A stretch of 64,000 nucleotides of DNA from Paragonimus westermani. Lineage: Eukaryota; Platyhelminthes; Trematoda; Plagiorchiida; Troglotrematidae. The DNA lies in contig QNGE01002738.1 in NCBI GenBank assembly GCA_008508345.1, positions 19,929 to 83,928 of the forward strand, in the 5' to 3' direction. Within the stretch, counting starts at the first letter, position 1. The number at the start of each line of letters is the position of its first letter. Shown one piece after another: positions 52,601 through 58,929 of the stretch. The notes beneath the pieces were generated by a model that was given only the letters and a program-made list of their open reading frames with translations, was not told the origin of the DNA and ran no database searches. A program made the position numbers and the translations under genes.

Positions 52601-55600
52601 TTCTTAACCGGTTTCAAGCAAGTTCCAAATGTCTCAAATGTGTTTACTGGTTCTACGAATACGGTGTCACTCGCATTTGACCACAGCTTTCACAGCCAGG
52701 CACACTGACCTGGCCAGTTGTCATTCCACAGCTGATTAGAGGATTTCACTTCGGTCCAAATTTGAACTAGGCAACTGGGTTAGGTGCCCGCATATTGAGC
52801 ACGACCGAATTATCGCGTATAAACTCTTATCAGTTACATGCAATAATCTCGCGTAGAGAAGATTAACCTGACTCACCGAGACCACGCTCGGCCACATTTG
52901 TAGCCAACAAGACACAACCAGTCTGAGTTGCTGCAAAACGATCGTAGACCTGAAAACGTCGTGGCTGATGCATATTACCGCGTAGTTGCAGTACACGGAA
53001 ATAGGGACGTAGTTGCTGGAACAATTCGTAGACGTAACGGACCTGTGCAATGGTCGGGATGGATAGAAAGCAAACCTCACTCAATCACGAAGATAATTCG
53101 CTAGATTGACAAACCTAATAATTAAACGCTGAGTCAGCCAGACCAGAGCAAAGCAGTCAGTAAGTAATTCTATGCAGCTTTTCCTCAGCTGCCGACAATT
53201 CGGTTTCTCATGTAATGAGGTCGACCGGCTATTCATGGCGCTGATGGCCACTACTATTTTAGGGGGAGCCACTAGAACCAAGTGACTGTATACTTCATCA
53301 TGAATAGGTTGCTGAAATGGAGGACGAGACGCTGGTTTAAGTTACCACAATTGCGGTGAGTGTGAACTTCGGATTGTCAGTATGCATTCGTTATGGTCAC
53401 AAGAGCGTAAAAAAGATTATTTCATGATGCGCATCTTTGAGCCGACACCCCACAACCGGTTTCATCTTTGGTAGAAATCGACAAGTAAAGGCATTCTGAA
53501 CGGGGTTTTAATCGGCATGCCTACGCGTTACGAGCCGGGGCTCTTACCCACTTGGACACCAACCCCATGCTGAAATGAATATCATTTACCTGACTTATTT
53601 TCAACCTGCTTCACTTATCTTCGCAATGGGTGAAAGTAACAAAATGCAATTCACACGCACCCTTCTGATGTTATGCTACGAGGCACAGAAACAAACGGCG
53701 ATATAATGTGCACCTGCTAGACAATATCCGTTTCAACTTTTGACCTCACAATATGCATTAAATCGCTTACCTATCCATCATGCAGCGCTTGACCGAGTTC
53801 AAACAAATCATTAGTAGCTCAGCAGGTAAAACAGGTGTAGTTCCAGCCACGGATGGGAATTCAGCTGAAGACTAGATTTTTCGTACCTAGGTATCCTCAA
53901 CATCAATCTGTTTGTCACACTGTGCGGCGTGATATACATTTACAAACGTATCACTGTCAGAGTACAACTCTAGACAGCAAAGACGTTCAAGCTAGTCAGT
54001 GTCTAAACTTGCTATCGTTCGATTGACGAGCTGCGTCATTGTCATTTGACTGTCTTGGAGAGAAATCTGGTATAAAATGACAGAGGTAGCCCTTGTTCAT
54101 TGATTGAGCCTGGATTACACAGCAGGACTCAACTCACTTGCTTCTGGGTAGAGAAAAACACGATAATCTTCTTCTTACAATGACTTTGAAGGAAGGTCCA
54201 AAGGACATCCAGTTTCCGATCCAGTGGAACCACAGCATAGGATTGGCGGAGTTGCACGGGTAGCCGAGCACCGGCAGAGGAAGATCTTGTTGATAATATT
54301 ACGGGATTTCGCATACACAGCCGGGTCAACTGAGGTAAGGTACTAAAGGGAGAATAATAAGGAGGGGATGGGTAACAAGTGAACCACTTGAGACTCATAC
54401 ACACGAAACAAATGTGGTAAATCTGTAGTCAAGTAAACAACTAACGTGCTCTGTGTGGCTGAAAATAGTAGGGTCTGTCGATCAGGTGTCAAGTTATTCA
54501 AAATTGTGTCCACATCACCACGGAATGTGGGATCAAGCAAGCGATCGGCCTCGTCCAAAATAAGCATTTGCATATTGGACAGATCGAGAAGAGGATTTTC
54601 CGTTTGATGTTGTGCCAAACGACCTGGGGTGCCAATGAGAATGTTGGCGCGTGAGACCGTGCTCCATTCTTGGCGCTTCAAAACCTGTTAGACAAAAACA
54701 GAAATGTCAGAAAGTGTTGACAACAACGAAACGAGTTCGGATGATGAGGTTTATCAGAAGTCAATATTTGCGAATCTGCACAATGCGGCCCTAGTCATCA
54801 GAGGGTATACAACAAAATGGTGACTACATGTAAGTGAAATGATGGGCAGCTCGTAGCAGAGAATTGCGTCCGAAAATTAAAATCATGGAGTCAAAATGAT
54901 ATTTAAATGTATCCGGATCCACAGGCTAAAATCTAGCCTGAATAAAGTCTATTAAGTCTTTCCCGCACTCGTTACCGCCTGATTTCACACGTCACATCAA
55001 GGTTTCGTCTTTCGAATTATAAGACGTTTGTTGTTATGTGACTGTTGGGGATGTCACATACCCCAAAAAACCAGTCCACTAACTGGAATGAGCATTTACC
55101 GTTTTCCTTTGTAAAGCCGAATTCCTTTGATGTACCATCATTTTTTATTTTACCTCTGGCGCCGACTCACATACTGGACGCTAGTTGGCTTGTTTTTTTC
55201 ACCCGATCGCTTGACGTGCTATGAAAACGCAAGAGCTGCATTTTGTACTTTGACTTCGGCTTTTCGGCACTCGGAACTTCGGGCTGAGACAATAAACGCT
55301 CTTTTCGGGAGACCAGTGTTTTTCCTTGGTAGTGGGTTTTGGGGGAATTGGCTCTTCGGGGTAGAACAGCGCGTACCATATCACTGCGTCGTAGGAATCG
55401 TTCCAGCTCAATTGCATCCACTCGGTCGTACCGCGTTTTAACAGTGACATACCCTGTCGTATGTATGGGCTGAATACTGGCAAGGTTCTTAAACTTTGTG
55501 TTTGAGCAAGAAGAGGATATGATTTTACCCTCTCCATCTGGAATAAAGAAGGCACGTGTAAAGCCCTTCAGACTTCTGAGGAGACTACGTAGATATCATG

Positions 55601-57986
55601 GTTGTGGAATTCTTTGTGTCTCGCTGATGACGCCTTACTCTCACTTGCAGCTCGGTTGTGTTGTTTGCAAGGTGTAGGCACCTTGATGCTGAATGTTTGA
55701 ATAAGGACGTAGTCATTTTCAGTATTTAGGTCCCTTCCCGTCCCCTTCTTTTTCCTTCTCTCTTTCTATATAGGGTTTGCTGTTTCTTCATGGTTGTGTG
55801 GCAGTTAAGCATTAGTGTTAACCACTGATGTATTGCTGTCTATGATGATGATGATGACGTAGATATCACAATAAATATCTGACAGTTGCACTCCACACTA
55901 CCCTTTTGATGATTTCGCTTTCTTATCCACTTCCGTTTTAGATAAGCTGTTAATTTCTTATTTTCGTTCCACAGCAACAGTCACAGCTCTCTCCGTGCCT
56001 CGCTAGCTTGACGCATTTTCCCTGTATCCTCCATTTTCCAGGGTGGGTCCTATCATCCCTCTTCCTAGAAGGCAATACGTCAGTGGCTCTCACTGGTACT
56101 TAAATGCCATACAACCATGAAGTAAAAAGCAAACCCTGTACAGGAAGAAGGAGAAAAGAAAAGCAGAGGGAAGGAACCTAACTAATATGAGTAGCCAGAT
56201 CTATATTCAAACATTCAGCATCGAGATTTATAGCCCTTTGTAAACACACCATCGAGCTGTAAGTGGAAGACACTACCTGCAAAGCAGCTTTCTTATGGCT
56301 TTCATTGACCCGCATCATTACGTGCACTTACTTCACTGACAGCTTGGCCAAACAACAACGTTTACACCAACGAGCCTGATTAGCCGTCATCTAACTTAAC
56401 GTCTCCAGCCACTTACTACAAACCCGGCCTATAGTGGCTAACCCCTTCACGAACGATTTTAATATTCTACGCCAAACAACAACACCTAGCCGTCAGCATA
56501 ATCACGATCAGTCAGTCTTCCACCAGGTAAGAGGTCTGAGCCGGCATCTTATGAGTGCCACAGACAGCCTTCTATTAGTCCGTGTATCACCAAGCTAAAC
56601 AAAGATGGTAAAAGTGGATAGCCTCGACGCACGCTGCTCCTGATGCTGAAACTATCAGATAACCCACTATGAACCCTCACCTCGGTGGAAACATGGGGGT
56701 AAAGCGCCGATATTATGTTCGCATACTTGGTCGACACATCTCTGCGTATAAGCGCCTCTAAAAGTGTAGATCAATCTACCAAATCTAACGCACCTTTATA
56801 GCCGAGAAATACGGTAACCGCTGGCAGGTGATACACATGATGCTACTGTATAATTTGGCTAAGTGCAATGTGATGGGACAGTTCTTGTGTGGACGTTAGT
56901 ATCACGGTCACAGAACCATCGGTCATATTCTCCTGGCTGATGTGAATACGATTCAACATAGGGACATAAACAATAAAAGGAAGCGAACCGTTTGTCGGAA
57001 ATTCCACCGCAAAGTATTAGAAATTTCGCTGAAGTCCTGGCGAAACAAGTGCTAAATGCACAGTGGATGGAGCACATGTGCAATGATAAATCAGCCGATT
57101 ACTTACTCTGTGGTGGAGGGAGAATTCAGATGCCGGAAGTAAAACATAGCCTTCCAAATTAGGTGGAAGCATCGATTGGAAGTGGCCACACCAGGTCATT
57201 ATGTGAAGTGACTCTTAGACGTTTGACAGAAAGATGTAAAAATTCGTCATCCACAAGAGGGCTGTGCATTCATCAAAAAAGTGGACTTTCATCAACTAAA
57301 GCTAACTAAAGTTCAAGTCCGCGATCGCGTGATTCGATCGTCCCGAGATTACCAAAAACCGGACCTTAGTTTCTGTCAACCACCTTCCCAATTACAATTT
57401 AGCGAATAAGTGGTGTAGATTAAAATCAAAAACTTATTATAATGAGGAACAACAAGGGGAACAAAACTTCGACTGGTAATTTCACAAGGTTTAAACAAGA
57501 AAGCACTCACGGAGGACTTTCCGCCCATTATATTCAACATGGTAAGTTTGTAGAATGCACAAAATCGTTTTAACACGAGTGCAATTTGACGGGAGAGTTC
57601 TCGTGTGGGCGTCAGTATCACGGCCACAGGACCATCGAGTGTGCTCACTTGGCTGGTGTGTAGACGATCCAACATAGGAACAAGAAAAGCCAATGTTTTC
57701 CCACTTCCTGTAGCTGCTTCTACAACTACATCTTGGCCAAGTAGAATCGGCTTGATTGCCAATTTTTGTACATCTGTGAGTTTCGTGAATCCATTTGTTT
57801 TCAACGCGTTCAGAGTTGGCTTGGATAAGGGAAACTGAGTGAAGTATTTAAAATGTATAGGATCAACCTGATATTAACGAAAAACATTAAACGGTATATC
57901 ACACCTACTTCCCTCAAAGTCTCATAGTTCACAGCCTTCTCCTGTGGCTTTGATGCCATTTTTTCCTTGTACTTCTTAAGTGCCAT
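23888..57986 (-). CDS. DDX10: DEAD-box RNA helicase DDX10/Dbp4, nine exons over 34 kb
   Basis: Exons in gene order: 57986-57909, 57867-57511, 54684-54446, 54342-54138, 53042-52877, 43292-43109, 38257-38028, 31324-30984, 24190-23888. Phases match at every junction and all introns are GT-AG; predicted length is 700 residues (human DDX10 875, with a longer acidic tail). Motifs in order: Q-motif region F-P-L-S-K-P-T-L (38-45), A-A-T-G-S-G-K-T (77-84), P-T-R-E-L (113-117), T-P-G-R-L (164-168), D-E-A-D (189-192), S-A-T (220-222), [15 protein letters not shown] (usual T-D-V-A-A-R-G-L-D), H-R-V-G-R-T-A-R (370-377). Family diagnosis rests on [17 protein letters not shown]-x-[19 protein letters not shown] and a basic C-terminal helix. 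Dbp4/DDX10 acts in the nucleolus in early 18S rRNA processing. DDX55 was considered and fits less well after motif V. Extra small exons between exons 8 and 9 cannot be excluded. Confidence 0.9.
24191..28659. other. DDX10 intron 8, 3' part without recognised feature
   Basis: Part of the 6.8-kb intron between exons 8 and 9. No coding motif or repeat identified. Confidence 0.4.
28660..29010 (+). mobile_element. Penelope-like element remnant
   Basis: [21 protein letters not shown] at about 28840-28905 is the S-x-D-V-x-S-L-F-T-N-V-P-x-x-E-T motif of Penelope-like reverse transcriptases. [14 protein letters not shown] follows at 28945-28985. Inserted antisense to DDX10 in intron 8. It is oriented opposite to, and covers a different part from, the copy at 22000-22800. 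Confidence 0.6.
29011..30983. other. DDX10 intron 8, 5' part without recognised feature
   Basis: No motif found. May include the decayed remainder of the Penelope-like copy. The 205-codon + strand frame beginning at 30519 shows no recognisable domain. Confidence 0.35.
30984..31324 (-). CDS. DDX10: DDX10 exon 8 (residues 487-600, acidic region)
   Basis: Starts [10 protein letters not shown] after completing a split Gly. It contains [10 protein letters not shown], similar to the D-x-x-F-L-x-V-K-R segment of the family, then an acidic low-complexity run [13 protein letters not shown]. Ends in phase 0 at GTGAGT. A 205-codon frame on the + strand (30519-31136) is its antisense shadow. Confidence 0.82.
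31325..32289. other. DDX10 intron 7, 3' part without recognised feature
   Basis: Nothing identified apart from the exon 8 acceptor at its left end. Confidence 0.35.
32290..33110 (-). mobile_element. RTE-like reverse transcriptase remnant in DDX10 intron 7
   Basis: On the - strand, 33060-32860 reads [20 protein letters not shown] and C-A-E-D-I-A-L-L-F (YADDIALL decayed to CAEDIALL). 32720-32300 reads [33 protein letters not shown] and [12 protein letters not shown]. These are the palm and C-terminal RTE motifs in order. Same strand as the host gene; multiple frameshifts. Confidence 0.65.
33111..35149. other. DDX10 intron 7, middle part without recognised feature
   Basis: No coding motif. A B-box-like GGGGTTTAACTCCC at about 34327 lacks a convincing A box upstream. 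Confidence 0.35.
35150..37580 (-). mobile_element. RTE-like element family A, long degraded copy (endonuclease, reverse transcriptase, 3' tail)
   Basis: The longest RTE-like copy here. Read on the - strand, the endonuclease end lies at 37580-37240: [42 protein letters not shown] linker follows, then reverse transcriptase: [14 protein letters not shown] at 36310-36270, [19 protein letters not shown] at 36220-36165, and the palm where YADD is replaced near [12 protein letters not shown] at 36015-35980. [13 protein letters not shown] and [10 protein letters not shown] come next, then T-W-P-V-R. It ends in a CAT repeat (ATG on the - strand) at 35158-35172. Same strand as DDX10, inside intron 7. 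Confidence 0.72.
37565..37740 (+). mobile_element. RTE-like family B 3' UTR fragment
   Basis: Aligns with the 3' UTR at 55640-55850 and with the reverse complements of 13430-13560 and 56085-56200. Shared landmarks include TTTAGGTCC, a pyrimidine-rich tract, ATGGCTGTATGACAGTTAA and the final CCGCTGATC. It abuts the 5' end of the antiparallel family A copy. Confidence 0.55.
37741..38027. other. DDX10 intron 7, 5' end
   Basis: Short intronic sequence up to the exon 7 donor; nothing recognised. Confidence 0.4.
38028..38257 (-). CDS. DDX10: DDX10 exon 7 (residues 410-487)
   Basis: Part of the DUF4217-type region after the helicase core: [14 protein letters not shown], then [10 protein letters not shown], then [11 protein letters not shown]. 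The last block aligns with the L-P-I-P-E-Y-A-L-S-L-G-L of DDX10. Donor GTGAGT. Confidence 0.88.
38258..39067. other. DDX10 intron 6, 3' part without recognised feature
   Basis: No motif or repeat identified. Confidence 0.35.
39068..40005 (-). other. Block of unusually open frames of unknown origin in DDX10 intron 6
   Basis: On the - strand one frame is open from 40005 to 39343 except for a single stop near 39694, and a second frame is open over 39361-39068. The first carries [20 protein letters not shown] then N-E-R-T-R-R-I, which faintly recalls the region before the reverse transcriptase of BEL/Pao elements. The second ([11 protein letters not shown] and later [12 protein letters not shown]) matches nothing I know. 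It could be a decayed retroelement, a nested gene, or chance. I do not assign a function. Confidence 0.25.
40006..41269. other. DDX10 intron 6, middle part without recognised feature
   Basis: Nothing assignable. A + strand frame at 39994-40257 is open but has no recognised motif. Confidence 0.35.
41270..41940 (+). mobile_element. RTE-like ORF2 C-terminal remnant, antisense in DDX10 intron 6
   Basis: Reads [44 protein letters not shown], then [21 protein letters not shown] and L-R-T-L-S-E-T-V, the C-terminal RTE motifs in order. The last 180 bases (41738-41917) are about 96% identical by eye to 59549-59730, including three in-frame stop codons at identical places. Confidence 0.7.
41941..43108. 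other. DDX10 intron 6, 5' part without recognised feature
   Basis: Open frames at 42439-42764 on both strands show no known domain. A run of A at 42195-42205. No repeat recognised. Confidence 0.35.
43109..43292 (-). CDS. DDX10: DDX10 exon 6 (residues 349-410; motif VI)
   Basis: Begins [13 protein letters not shown] after completing the split Asp. It contains [10 protein letters not shown], the arginine-finger motif, and L-L-P-S-E-L-P. Donor GTAGGT. Confidence 0.92.
43293..44899. other. DDX10 intron 5, 3' part without recognised gene
   Basis: Contains the AT microsatellite at 43582-43611 and otherwise nothing identified. Confidence 0.4.
43582..43611. repeat. AT microsatellite, 15 units
   Basis: Uninterrupted (AT)15 about 290 bases from exon 6, on the upstream side in gene direction. 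Confidence 0.95.
44900..45240 (-). mobile_element. Short RTE-like ORF2 remnant
   Basis: On the - strand, [14 protein letters not shown] followed by S-V-L-V-Y-C-R-E-T matches the L-S-x-K-x-R-V-Y-N-A-A-V-R-S-V-L-x-Y-G-x-E-T-W motif of RTE-like elements. Upstream sequence fits loosely (A-L-M-A-F). Boundaries are guesses. Confidence 0.45.
45241..46408. other. DDX10 intron 5 stretch without recognised feature
   Basis: No gene or repeat recognised up to the Gypsy target site. Confidence 0.35.
46414..46811 (-). repeat. 3' LTR of the RT-less Gypsy element
   Basis: 398 bases with TGTT...AACA ends. In element orientation it starts TGTTGGAGATGTCACATAC and carries an AATAAA hexamer near the middle, the likely R-U5 polyadenylation signal. 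Confidence 0.9.
46830..47915 (-). CDS. Protease fused to integrase core of the RT-less Gypsy element
   Basis: The frame is continuous with gag upstream. The protease active site is [10 protein letters not shown] (Asp-Thr-Ala instead of the usual Asp-Thr-Gly), followed by [12 protein letters not shown]. After about 30 residues the chain jumps to [11 protein letters not shown], normally found just after the integrase zinc-binding domain, and continues [20 protein letters not shown] and N-G-Q-A-E-R-V-V, giving an intact D, D, E catalytic triad. Roughly 700 codons for reverse transcriptase, RNase H and the HHCC domain are therefore deleted without loss of frame. The end reaches close to the 3' LTR. 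Whether the protein is made is unknown. Confidence 0.85.
   Translation of the reverse strand: MITVFQVNAPSRRKFITLHINGQPVRLQLDTASDITIISEKIWHTLGKPTVQEAKQIAISACGGHVPLTGQLHCCVSFRCKTFHGSCLVTTSKLNLIGLDWFGRLGLADTPINTICNHVSHALSDQQAAKTPPHLAAVPWPQPDKPWSRIHIDYAGPINRVHYLVLVDAYSKWPEIAAVSPPTTSKTLQVLERIFCQHRLPKTIISDNGTQFTSREFQNFCTLNAICHMRPPPYYPQSNGQAERVVDTFKRALLKSRGEGTSEEILQKFLTAHRTTLNRATPNQLSPAEAFMGRKLRTMHHAMLPSPTAYQKTPLAKHGSLFEVGSAVYARDYGTDDETWKPGRKRKPTVRFQLNPKNPRY
48015..48914 (-). CDS. Gag of the RT-less Gypsy element, ending at an in-frame TGA
   Basis: Starts at ATG 48914 ([10 protein letters not shown]), 26 bases inside the 5' LTR. The preceding part of the open frame is LTR and is not counted. Capsid-like Gag sequence ([12 protein letters not shown]) is followed by two zinc knuckles: C-W-H-C-x3-H-x4-C (about 48107-48069), then [17 protein letters not shown] (about 48047-48006). 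The TGA at 48015-48017 sits inside the second knuckle and the same frame continues into protease, so gag and pol were one frame. The stop is probably a point mutation; stop-codon readthrough is an alternative. Confidence 0.8.
   Translation of the reverse strand: MDPSNLELLLEQQIELIEMLAKSKETSAQPTAMNAPSIESSCNSISEFHFDPDSNVTFETRFRRYEDLFTVDFAGHDDEWKVRQLLRKLGEAELEKYCNSILLDKPRDRNFKDTIQSLSHLFGDQSSLFSIRYRCLKLAMNDSGDFLTHVGLVNRECERFKLKSLTDDQFRSPMLICSLQSPRLADIRTRLLNCLEQEPNLTLNDMAAEYQRLVNLEHDTTLVQSGGQGGTEIHAVQHPSTSKLRNPGLSHNTPSGPNGPKTGKKLRAACWHCGAWHFVRFCPFKQHRCRQCNSDGHKE
48921..48937 (-). other. Candidate primer-binding site of the RT-less Gypsy element
   Basis: TGGCGACG just inside the 5' LTR, preceded by a few T residues. 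TGGCGAC is shared with Gypsy elements said to use tRNA-Arg, but the match stops after about eight bases, so the tRNA assignment is weak. Confidence 0.4.
48941..49351 (-). repeat. 5' LTR of the RT-less Gypsy element
   Basis: 411 bases, colinear with 46414-46811 but with a short internal duplication (CGAAGTCCCGAGTGC type, near 49120), a 2-base deletion at the end and about ten substitutions. The outer terminal base is mutated (AACG for AACA). Confidence 0.88.
49560..51330 (+). mobile_element. RTE-like element remnant with endonuclease and reverse transcriptase, antisense in DDX10 intron 5
   Basis: The endonuclease starts [12 protein letters not shown] (about 49760-49795), then [18 protein letters not shown] (49855-49910), V-I-R-Q-I-K-H-S (about 50145) and N-N-G-E-R-L-I (about 50240). 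Reverse transcriptase follows: [13 protein letters not shown] (50770-50810), [11 protein letters not shown] (50845-50880), [12 protein letters not shown] (51210-51245) and [16 protein letters not shown] (51265-51315), where YADDI is decayed to HVNKF. Frames change several times. It is the only copy here preserving the start of the endonuclease. Confidence 0.65.
51331..52876. other. DDX10 intron 5, 5' part without recognised feature
   Basis: May include the decayed RTE C terminus. No gene recognised up to the exon 5 donor. Confidence 0.35.
52877..53042 (-). CDS. DDX10: DDX10 exon 5 (residues 294-349; motif V)
   Basis: [13 protein letters not shown] to T-N-V-A-E-R-G-L, ending in phase 1 at GTGAGT. 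The Asp of R-G-L-D is split across the following 9.6-kb intron. Confidence 0.9.
53043..54137. other. DDX10 intron 4 (1095 bases)
   Basis: No gene. Contains the tRNA-like segment at 53480-53570. Confidence 0.5.
53480..53570 (-). repeat. Possible tRNA-derived SINE head
   Basis: On the - strand, GGTGTCCAAGTGGGTAAGAG (plus coordinates 53543-53562) resembles a polymerase III A box of Ser/Leu-type tRNAs. GATTAAAACC (53513-53504), about 30 bases further, resembles a B box with one mismatch. No second copy was found in the window and no complete cloverleaf was drawn. Confidence 0.3.
54138..54342 (-). CDS. DDX10: DDX10 exon 4 (residues 225-293)
   Basis: The acceptor CCCTTTAG before TACC was preferred to a nearby CCTCAG because it restores [12 protein letters not shown] in the length expected for the family. 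Encodes the linker and motif IV ([12 protein letters not shown]), ending at GTGAGT. Confidence 0.88.
54446..54684 (-). CDS. DDX10: DDX10 exon 3 (residues 146-225; DEAD and SAT motifs)
   Basis: Between a CTAACAG acceptor and a GTTAGT donor. Encodes [21 protein letters not shown] and Q-T-L-L-F-S-A-T-Q. It ends in phase 2, completed by the first base of exon 4. Confidence 0.9.
54685..55042. other. DDX10 intron 2, 3' part without recognised feature
   Basis: Intronic; ends at the solo LTR target site. Confidence 0.4.
55043..55443 (+). repeat. Solo LTR of the RT-less Gypsy family, antisense in DDX10 intron 2
   Basis: 401 bases colinear with the reverse complements of 46414-46811 and 48941-49351, with TGTT...AACA ends. 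It is flanked by a perfect 5-bp target duplication GTGAC (55038-55042 and 55444-55448). This is the product of LTR-LTR recombination that removed the internal part. It keeps the AATAAA hexamer in + orientation. Confidence 0.93.
55587..55868 (+). mobile_element. 5'-truncated RTE-like family B insertion with 12-bp target duplication
   Basis: The insert 55599-55856 (258 bases) is bounded by the direct repeat ACGTAGATATCA (55587-55598 and 55857-55868). It is 3' UTR of family B, ending in a run of ATG triplets (55841-55856). The clean target duplication and repeat tail are hallmarks of target-primed reverse transcription. Confidence 0.88.
56085..56830 (-). mobile_element. RTE-like family B remnant with internal deletion
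   Basis: On the - strand, [18 protein letters not shown] and [13 protein letters not shown] (56790-56700), then [19 protein letters not shown] (about 56650-56600) and [12 protein letters not shown] (56520-56485, YADD to YADG). The sequence then jumps to the ORF end W-L-E-T-L-S (about 56415) and the 3' UTR (56085-56290), so the thumb and C-terminal part are deleted. Same strand as DDX10, in intron 2. Confidence 0.68.
56856..56990 (-). pseudogene. Degenerate partial duplicate of DDX10 exon 2
   Basis: About 105 bases align with exon 2 (57576-57700) at roughly 80% by eye. On the - strand [26 protein letters not shown] and H-I-A-L correspond to [26 protein letters not shown] and Q-I-A-L. The motif Ia arginine (P-T-R-E-L) is lost and a sense-strand splice context is absent. 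It lies about 520 bases downstream of exon 2 in the same orientation, so it is a decayed local tandem duplication. Confidence 0.85.
56991..57510. other. DDX10 intron 2, 5' part
   Basis: Sequence between the exon 2 donor and the pseudo-exon; no other feature recognised. It may belong to the duplicated segment. Confidence 0.4.
57511..57867 (-). CDS. DDX10: DDX10 exon 2 (residues 27-145; Q motif, Walker A, motif Ia)
   Basis: Runs from V-D-P-I-H-F-K-Y-F to I-M-G-G-K-S-S between an ATATCAG acceptor and a GTGAGT donor. It contains the ATP-binding loop A-A-T-G-S-G-K-T and P-T-R-E-L. A degenerate partial copy lies about 520 bases further along the same strand (56856-56990). Confidence 0.92.
57909..57986 (-). 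CDS. DDX10: DDX10 exon 1 (residues 1-26)
   Basis: Starts [13 protein letters not shown] and ends Y-E-T-L-R-E before GTAGGT. I chose the upstream of two in-frame ATGs (57986 and 57959); no in-frame stop is seen just upstream, so a still longer N terminus is possible. The next intron is only 41 bases (57868-57908). Confidence 0.75.
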
Positions 57987-58929
57987 GCCAAGTGAAATAC
58001 ATAAAAGGTAACTTTGTGAACGTCCTTGACTACAGAAACGCTCGCTCCAGGAACGGAAGAAGTCTGAAACGGCACAAAAAAATTAAACTGTAAAGTACAC
58101 CAGAAATAACGACGAAAATACCCCCACACCTACATTCGACGAAAAGACCGGTTCTAGTTATGAACGGAAGGTAATAACGCTGATAAAAATTCACGTAAAA
58201 CACGTAAGTTGCAGTGTTTTAAATATCGGTGAATAAAACAATTAGATAAAAATGCGTGGACTGAACAAAATCTGGATGACGTAGTAGGTGATTTTGACTG
58301 TTGTGAATTACCCATTAGGACTTTGGAAGCTTGCAGACTATGACGGACGAATGTGTTGATGTGAAAATGGTGCTTGACTTGTAATTTGTTTGATGAATGG
58401 AGCGGTACAAGTCTTGGAGTTAAGAATTCTCTCTCTCGAACCGAGTACCTGTTAACTCATGTGACGGAGCCGGAGCAAATTGTGTTGCATCCATTTTCGT
58501 TTAGTTTTGGACTTTTCACAGCGCGACCGCGTGTACGAGAACCTGAGGTTTGGAAATGTTCGTGACCAACGAACGTGCCAAACCGTAGGCGGGGTAATGT
58601 GTGTGTATGTGTGCGAGAGAGGATGGTACCAACATTAGCTATATTGGACGAGCTGGACCCGCCAACTATGTCGAGCATACAATGAATGAATACGAGTGTT
58701 TATCTAGGCCACGTTACCGTTTGGAATGTAAAATAAGAAAAATCACGAAGCCTCAGACCGTGTTGAGGTATCAAATACGACGTGTCAACAAGGTTAGTAA
58801 CGTGGGCATGGACATGACAAGATTAACACGTTGGTTACCGAACATGTCACCTATAAAAGTCAGGTCAAGAGGACACCTAGAAATACTTCCGTTACAAAAT
58901 TTACCGCTAAAGATTCGCTAGAACCGGGC
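57987..58929. other. Upstream region of DDX10
   Basis: Expected to hold the helicase promoter and 5' UTR on the - strand. No TATA box, CpG cluster or second gene recognised; a + strand frame at 58601-58921 has no known motif. A GT-rich run lies at 58598-58612. Confidence 0.4.

Noticed and set aside
52877..57986. Assignment of the helicase to DDX55/Spb4
   Set aside because: The Walker A region is similar, but the motif IV-VI exons and the [12 protein letters not shown] block fit DDX10/Dbp4 better.
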